A stretch of 12,245 nucleotides of DNA from Alphaproteobacteria bacterium (GTDB lineage: Bacteria; Pseudomonadota; Alphaproteobacteria; Rhodobacterales; Rhodobacteraceae): assembly GCA_030830465.1 (NCBI GenBank), contig JAURMY010000148.1, forward strand, positions 1 through 12,245, in the 5' to 3' direction. This document shows, piece after piece, positions 8,147 through 12,245 of the stretch; the first letter of the stretch is position 1; each line of letters starts with the position of its first letter. A model generated the notes under the pieces. It made no database searches, was not told where the DNA came from, and worked only from the letters and a program-made list of their open reading frames with translations. The position numbers and the translations under genes were made by a program.

Positions 8147-8162
8147 GGCACATATTTCATGG

Positions 8163-8199
8163 TTTTGTGATCACAGGTTAATGTTGTGTGATCACAAAA
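8163..8199. promoter_or_regulatory. Twin TGTGATCACA palindromes, probable operator for the suc operon
   Basis: Two identical perfect 10-bp palindromes, TGTGATCACA, lie at 8166-8175 and 8187-8196. Centres are 21 bp apart, two turns of B-DNA, so two bound dimers would sit on the same face. The outer flanks extend this to a perfect 13-bp inverted repeat: TTTTGTGATCACA (8163-8175) and TGTGATCACAAAA (8187-8199). On the minus strand TTGTGA (8197-8192), a 16-bp spacer and TGTGAT (8175-8170) could serve as -35/-10, which would put both promoter boxes inside the repeats. An alternative is CTGTGA (8176-8171), 16 bp, TATGTG (8154-8149). Neither is a strong match. The half-sites resemble TGTGA of CRP, but the spacing (no 6-bp gap) is not that of CRP. 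A GntR-type or similar dimeric regulator is possible. The operator sits about 107 bp upstream of sucC. The rest of 8200-8254 shows only a CGGTAT direct repeat (8209 and 8219) and no clear terminator for pepT. Confidence 0.7.
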
Positions 8200-8254
8200 T
8201 GATTTATTCGGTATCCGCCGGTATACAGCGACGAGGAATCACACCCCGAAATCC

Positions 8255-9499
8255 CTATGCACCGGGCTTTTCGGCGGCCAGCCGCGCAATTGACAGGCAC
8301 AGGCCGGTGGCGATCTCCATGTCCTGCGCGGAAATCCATTCCAGCGGGCCGTGGATATTCTGCATGCCGGTGAACAGATTGGGACAGGGCACCCCCATTT
8401 CCGTCAGGCGCGATCCGTCAGTGCCGCCGCGGATCGGCACGGAAACCGCCTCGACCCCCAGATTTTTTGCGGCTTGCCGGGCCAGATCGACCGGAGTCAT
8501 GTCATTTTCCAGCCAATAGCGCATGTTGCGGTATTGCGGCTTGATCGTGCAGGAAATCGTGGCGCGCGGTTCGGTGGCCTGAACGGCGGCACAGACGCTT
8601 TGCAGGATCGCGCCCTTTTGTGCCAGACCGTCCCGTTCAAAATCCCGCAGAATGAACCGGATCATCATGGCTGCGGCGTCGCCCTTCATGTCGGTTGCGT
8701 GAATGAACCCGCCCCTGTCGCCGGTGGTGTCCGGCGTCATTGTGGCGCTGGGAAGGGCCGACAGGATCTTGGCCGCCAGTGAAATCGCACTGACCATCTT
8801 GCCGGTGGCCAGCCCCGGATGGATCGAAACCCCTTCGATCTCAACCACGGCACCATCGGCAGAAAAGGTCTCAAACTCGATCTCGCCCACAGCGCCGCCG
8901 TCAAAGGTATAGGCGAAATCCACACCCAGATCCTTGGGCAAACGGCTGTTCACCCCCCGCCCGATTTCCTCGTCCGGGGTAAAGGCGATGCGGATCGGGC
9001 CATGCGGGATGGAAGGGTCCTGCAACATCTGCCGCGCGGCGGTCATGATGATCGCCACCCCGGCCTTGTCATCCGCCCCCAGCAGGGTTTTGCCCGATGC
9101 GGTGATGATGTCATGGCCGCGCTTTTCGGCCAGATAGGGGAATTCGGCGGGCGACAGGGTCAGGTTCGGCGCGTCGGGAAACGTGATGTCGCCACCGTTA
9201 TAGCCCTTGATCACGCGGGGCTTCACCCCGGTTGCATTATACTGCGGCGCCGTGTCGACATGGGCCAGAAAGCCCACGGTTGGCGCATCGGTATTGCCGG
9301 GGATGGTGGCCAGAACCGTGCCATAATCAGTCAGCGTCACGTCCTGCGCGCCCAGATCAGTCAGTTCTTGTTCCAGCATCCTGAGCAGATCAAGCTGGAT
9401 CGCGGTTGACGGCGACGAGGGCTGATCCATGTCCGATTGGCTGTCAATGGCGGCATAGCGGACCAGGCGTTCGGTCAACTCGGTGGTAAGGTCGGTCAT
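8255..9499 (-). CDS. pepT: Peptidase T (aminotripeptidase, M20 family)
   Basis: Zinc aminopeptidase that removes the N-terminal residue of tripeptides, normally cytoplasmic; no signal peptide is seen. The 414 residues match family length (about 408). Key residues, numbered from the chosen start: H80 and D82 in FLAHVDTAP; D143 in LLGADDKAG; the general-base and zinc-ligand pair E177-E178 in TPDEEIGRG; D200 in TFDGG; and H383 in QNIHGPLEW. Between them lies the lid/dimerisation domain (VEIEGVSIHPG about 218; RGGTDGSRLTEMGVPCPNLFTG about 357 onward). This is the full set of M20 metal and catalytic residues, so the enzyme should be active. Start: ATG at 9499 has AGGAG six bases upstream. An upstream in-frame TTG at 9562 would add 21 residues unlike the family. 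It follows the RidA-like gene by 69 bp on the same strand and may be cotranscribed with it. No clear terminator separates it from the suc region. Confidence 0.95.
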   Translation of the reverse strand: MTDLTTELTERLVRYAAIDSQSDMDQPSSPSTAIQLDLLRMLEQELTDLGAQDVTLTDYGTVLATIPGNTDAPTVGFLAHVDTAPQYNATGVKPRVIKGYNGGDITFPDAPNLTLSPAEFPYLAEKRGHDIITASGKTLLGADDKAGVAIIMTAARQMLQDPSIPHGPIRIAFTPDEEIGRGVNSRLPKDLGVDFAYTFDGGAVGEIEFETFSADGAVVEIEGVSIHPGLATGKMVSAISLAAKILSALPSATMTPDTTGDRGGFIHATDMKGDAAAMMIRFILRDFERDGLAQKGAILQSVCAAVQATEPRATISCTIKPQYRNMRYWLENDMTPVDLARQAAKNLGVEAVSVPIRGGTDGSRLTEMGVPCPNLFTGMQNIHGPLEWISAQDMEIATGLCLSIARLAAEKPGA

Positions 9500-9505
9500 G
9501 GGATG

Positions 9506-9510
9506 CTCCT
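9506..9510 (-). promoter_or_regulatory. pepT ribosome binding site deciding the start
   Basis: AGGAG on the minus strand, followed by CATCCC and then ATG at 9499. The near-identical arrangement (AGGAG, CACCGC, ATG) precedes the RidA-like gene. It fixes the pepT start at 9499 rather than at the TTG at 9562. Confidence 0.8.
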
Positions 9511-9568
9511 GATTTGCGCCTGAAACTGGCGGTGTGCGGGCGGGGAAGTCAAGATCGCGCAAGCGGCG

Positions 9569-10048
9569 CTAGTGGATTTCAACCTCGGCCCAGGTTTCAA
9601 AGCACATGCGGTCACACAGGGACTGGACCCCGATCGTGGCCCGCCCGCCGATGCCGGCAGGGTCGCCAAACACATCGGCAATCAGGTCGGAACAACCGCT
9701 GGAGACCAGATGCACGTCGCAGAAATCAGGTTCGCAGGCGACAAAACACAGGCACCGGATCAGGCCCTTGACCCGGTCCAGATCTCCAAGCGCGTATTTC
9801 ATTCCGGCGATCATGTTGATCCCGGTCTGACGCGCCGCCTGATAGCCCTGCTGCACCGTAACCGCCCCGCCGATCCGGCCCGGATACAGCACCGCCCCGT
9901 TCAACACCGGCGTGTGGCCCGACAGATAAAGAACATTGCCGACGATATGATGCGGCTTCATGTTGCCGTAGGTACCACCATAATAGGTTTCGGTGGCAAA
10001 ATCTGGCAGGGTGATCCCCAAATGAACCAGACGTTCTTCGATATGCAT
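9569..10048 (-). CDS. RidA/YjgF/UK114-family protein
   Basis: A 159-residue protein of the RidA superfamily, whose founding members hydrolyse reactive enamine/imine intermediates of amino-acid metabolism. The N terminus (MHIEERLVHLGITLPDF) and core (VLYLSGHTPVLNG, VQQGYQAARQTGINMIAGMKYALGDLDRVK) resemble the subgroup of 150-160-residue proteins beginning with a leucine-rich helix and LGITLP, rather than the 128-residue canonical RidA. The ring-proximal arginine expected of imine deaminases is probably R136 in GGRATIGVQSL, with E157 near the end in AEVEIH. Seven cysteines (99, 101, 105, 110, 119, 145, 149) are many for such a small cytoplasmic protein. Start: ATG at 10048 has AGGAG six bases upstream; the in-frame TTG at 10087 is rejected. 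It is divergent from the transporter gene and upstream of pepT. The substrate cannot be named; amino-acid or peptide-derived intermediates would fit the context. I do not assign the name ridA because the subgroup differs. Confidence 0.88.
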   Translation of the reverse strand: MHIEERLVHLGITLPDFATETYYGGTYGNMKPHHIVGNVLYLSGHTPVLNGAVLYPGRIGGAVTVQQGYQAARQTGINMIAGMKYALGDLDRVKGLIRCLCFVACEPDFCDVHLVSSGCSDLIADVFGDPAGIGGRATIGVQSLCDRMCFETWAEVEIH

Positions 10049-10054
10049 GCGGTG

Positions 10055-10059
10055 CTCCT
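10055..10059 (-). promoter_or_regulatory. Ribosome binding site of the RidA-family gene
   Basis: AGGAG on the minus strand, then CACCGC and the ATG at 10048. This strong site supports the shorter 159-residue product over a TTG start at 10087. Confidence 0.8.
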
Positions 10060-10070
10060 GTGTGGCGGGA

Positions 10071-10087
10071 TTGACCCGGTTCGTCAA
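10071..10087. promoter_or_regulatory. TTGAC-N7-GTCAA dyad in the divergent control region
   Basis: TTGAC (10071-10075) and GTCAA (10083-10087) form a 5-bp inverted repeat around CCGGTTC, between the RidA-family gene and the transporter gene. It covers the putative -35 box of the transporter promoter and the start region of the opposite promoter, a position suited to one regulator controlling both genes. Part of the symmetry may simply reflect the -35 consensus, so confidence is limited. Confidence 0.35.
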
Positions 10088-10100
10088 ATCACCATAGGCT
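10071..10100 (+). promoter_or_regulatory. Candidate promoter for the transporter gene
   Basis: TTGACC at 10071-10076 (5 of 6 matches to the -35 consensus), an 18-bp spacer, and TAGGCT at 10095-10100 (3 of 6 to the -10). Transcription would start near 10107, leaving a leader of about 50 nt before the ATG at 10157. The -10 is weak, which is common in GC-rich alphaproteobacteria. Confidence 0.4.
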
Positions 10101-10119
10101 AGGCGACTTTATCGGCCAA
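10091..10119 (-). promoter_or_regulatory. Candidate promoter for the RidA-family gene (and possibly pepT)
   Basis: On the minus strand TTGGCC (10119-10114), a 17-bp spacer, and TATGGT (10096-10091): four of six matches at each box with ideal spacing. Predicted initiation near 10084 gives a leader of about 36 nt ending at the ATG at 10048. It overlaps the divergent transporter promoter, so the two could interfere or be co-regulated. Confidence 0.45.
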
Positions 10120-10156
10120 TATGGGCATTTTTGCAGATGCTTTGAAAGGTCCCATC

Positions 10157-11437
10157 ATGCAAGCAACACGCAAGGCACTAACCGGCACACTGGCGGCACG
10201 CAACATTCATTTCGGCTGGGCGATGGTGGCGCTGGCGTTTTTCAACGCGCTGTTTTTCACCGCCTCGGTGGGCATTCCTGCCGTGCTGATCGTGCCGATG
10301 TCACAGGACCTGGGCTGGAGCATTGGCGAACTGGCCGGACCAACCGGCCTGCGGATCGCGCTGTTCGGGCTGTCGGCCCCCTTTGCCGGTGGCTTGATGC
10401 TGCGCTATGGGCCGCGCCGGATGGTGATGCTGTCCGGGCTTGTTTTGCTGGTCGGGCTGGCCGTTTCGATCACGACGACCCAGAAATGGCAGCTTTGGCT
10501 GGGCATGGGGTTTTTGCTGGGCGTCGGGCCCGGGTTGACGGCGATGCAGGTGGCGTCGGTCGTGGCCTCGCGCTGGTTTACCGCGCGGCAAGGGTTGGTT
10601 CTGGGCATCATGACCGGCGCAACCGCGACCGGCACCCTGATATTCATGCCACTGGCGGCAGAGGTCAGCGACATGTTCGGCTGGCGCGTGGCCATGGCGA
10701 TGCCAACGATCGGCTGCCTGTTCAGCCTGGCATTGTTTTACCTGTTTGCCGTGGATCGGCCAGAAGACATCGGCCTGCCGCGTTTTGGCGAAACCAAGGT
10801 GGACAAGGCCCCGCCAGCCTATACCGAAAACTTTATCGCCCTGTCATTGCGTGCACTGAAGATCGGCGTGCGCAGCTGGGTGTTCTGGATTCTGTCCCTG
10901 ACTTTCGTGATCTGCGGCATTTCCAGTTATGGGCTGACACAGGCCCATGTGGTGCCGTTCTGCGGCGATCTGGGCATCCCTTTTGCCGCGGCGGCCTGGC
11001 TGCTGGCGGTGATCGGTGTCTGTGACATGATCGGCACGATGGGATCAGGCTGGCTGGCGGACAGGTACGACAACCGCTGGCTGTTGTCGGCCTATTACGC
11101 CTTGCGCGGGGTCAGTCTGGTCTGGCTGGTCAGCGCCAACCCGTCTTATGCGGCGCTGACGATATTCGCGGTGATCTATGGCCTTGATTTCATCGCGACC
11201 GTGCCACCGACCGTGCGCCTGACGGTCGCCAGTTTTGGCCGCGAGATGGGGCCGGCTATTTTCGGCTGGATATTCGCGGCCCATCACTTTGCCGCCGGTC
11301 TGATGGCGGTCGGCACCGGCATCAGCCGCGATGCGCTTGGCACCTATGTGCCGGCCTTCCTGCTGGCGGGTCTTGCCTGTTTCGTGGCGGCGGTCTTGTT
11401 GTTTGGGCTGAAACGGCCCGAACCCCGCCCGGCCTGA
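10157..11437 (+). CDS. Major facilitator superfamily transporter, about 12 membrane helices
   Basis: An inner-membrane secondary transporter of 426 residues with about twelve hydrophobic segments. Six lie before residue 200, a cytoplasmic loop spans about 200-238 (VDRPEDIGLPRFGETKVDKA), and six follow. Motif A between helices 2 and 3 is GGLMLRYGPRRM (78-89), and the second-half counterpart is GSGWLADRYDNRW (about 296-308). The sequence FGWAMVALAFFNALFFTASVG at the first helix recalls the monocarboxylate/oxalate-formate-like (YcxA-type) branch, so a carboxylate substrate is plausible but not shown. Start: ATG at 10157 has AAAGG seven bases upstream; an in-frame ATG at 10121 lacks any ribosome binding site and would add 12 residues. 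It is the only convincing plus-strand gene, divergent from the RidA-family gene and convergent with mdh, sharing the terminator at 11442-11468. Lying between mdh and the rest of the TCA cluster, it may import or export an organic acid; this is inference. Confidence 0.88.
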   Translation: MQATRKALTGTLAARNIHFGWAMVALAFFNALFFTASVGIPAVLIVPMSQDLGWSIGELAGPTGLRIALFGLSAPFAGGLMLRYGPRRMVMLSGLVLLVGLAVSITTTQKWQLWLGMGFLLGVGPGLTAMQVASVVASRWFTARQGLVLGIMTGATATGTLIFMPLAAEVSDMFGWRVAMAMPTIGCLFSLALFYLFAVDRPEDIGLPRFGETKVDKAPPAYTENFIALSLRALKIGVRSWVFWILSLTFVICGISSYGLTQAHVVPFCGDLGIPFAAAAWLLAVIGVCDMIGTMGSGWLADRYDNRWLLSAYYALRGVSLVWLVSANPSYAALTIFAVIYGLDFIATVPPTVRLTVASFGREMGPAIFGWIFAAHHFAAGLMAVGTGISRDALGTYVPAFLLAGLACFVAAVLLFGLKRPEPRPA

Positions 11438-11441
11438 ACAA

Positions 11442-11468
11442 AAAACGCGCCCGGACGGGGCGCGTTTT
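11442..11468. terminator. Bidirectional intrinsic terminator between the transporter gene and mdh
   Basis: A perfect 11-bp stem, AAAACGCGCCC (11442-11452) against GGGCGCGTTTT (11458-11468), closes a 5-nt loop. On the plus strand the stem ends in TTTT, serving the transporter gene whose stop is at 11437. On the minus strand the T-run is longer (six T from 11445 to 11440), serving mdh whose stop is at 11502. It also shows that mdh transcription ends here rather than running into the pepT/suc genes. The remaining bases 11469-11501 show nothing else. Confidence 0.9.
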
Positions 11469-11501
11469 GGGTGTTTAACGGAATATTGTGCCGCTTGCGG
11501 C

Positions 11502-12245
<744 letters not shown>

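Larger units (their letters stand above)
8053..8160 (-). other. Possible 35-codon leader ORF overlapping the sucC start
   Basis: On the minus strand an ATG at 8160 opens a frame of 35 codons (MKYVPFNPVNP... ending GRIP). Its TGA stop overlaps the sucC ATG in the form ATGA. This overlap is what a translationally coupled leader peptide would show. Against it: no ribosome binding site precedes the ATG, it starts within 3 bp of the proximal operator arm, and a short open frame in GC-rich DNA is common by chance. The peptide has no run of one regulatory amino acid. It could be initiated without a leader if transcription starts at or very near 8160. Low confidence as a real gene. Confidence 0.2.

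Noticed and set aside
8166..8196. CRP/FNR-type binding site upstream of sucC
   Set aside because: CRP needs TGTGA-N6-TCACA and FNR needs TTGAT-N4-ATCAA. Here the halves are fused with no gap and the outer halves are 21 bp apart, so neither spacing fits.
8057..8254. Intrinsic terminator for pepT
   Set aside because: No GC stem followed by a T-run was found on the minus strand after the pepT stop at 8255; the dyads present are AT-flanked operator-like palindromes.
10121..10156. Longer transporter starting at the ATG at 10121
   Set aside because: No purine-rich ribosome binding site precedes it, whereas AAAGG precedes the ATG at 10157. The longer form remains possible but is less likely.

Overview
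The window looks like chromosomal DNA of an alphaproteobacterium, most likely a member of the Rhodobacteraceae (roseobacter-type). The grounds are the GC-rich coding style, the protein sequences, and the TCA-cycle cluster mdh ... sucC-sucD-sucA-sucB-lpd all on one strand, an arrangement known from Rhodobacterales. This is an inference from gene order and protein character, not from a database search. Both ends cut through genes: lpd at the left and mdh at the right.

Reading along the minus strand from high to low coordinates: mdh (5' end outside the window) ends at a strong bidirectional terminator (11442-11468). The plus-strand major facilitator transporter gene (10157-11437) converges on the same terminator. 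That transporter is divergent from a RidA/YjgF-family gene (9569-10048) across a 108-bp control region with overlapping promoter candidates and a short dyad. pepT (tripeptidase) follows 69 bp behind ridA. A 198-bp regulatory gap (8057-8254) then leads into sucC, sucD, an exported alpha/beta-hydrolase, sucA, sucB and lpd. Within that run, gaps are 3-4 nt for sucC/sucD, sucD/hydrolase and sucA/sucB, 54 nt before sucA, and 140 nt before lpd.

Functionally, lpd, sucB and sucA encode E3, E2 and E1 of 2-oxoglutarate dehydrogenase. sucCD encode succinyl-CoA synthetase, which uses the succinyl-CoA made by that complex, and mdh encodes the malate-to-oxaloacetate step. The diagnostic catalytic residues of every enzyme are visible wherever the gene is inside the window. 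The hydrolase, PepT, RidA-like protein and transporter are accessory genes with no evident biochemical role in the cycle.

The most unusual non-coding signal is upstream of sucC: two perfect TGTGATCACA palindromes, centres exactly 21 bp apart, forming a perfect 13-bp inverted repeat (8163-8199). Further dyads lie closer to the gene, and a 35-codon leader frame overlaps the sucC start as ATGA. I saw no rRNA, tRNA, CRISPR array, insertion sequence or phage gene. I found no evidence for a wholly new multi-gene system; the strongest leads are the sucC control region and the secreted hydrolase inside the operon.
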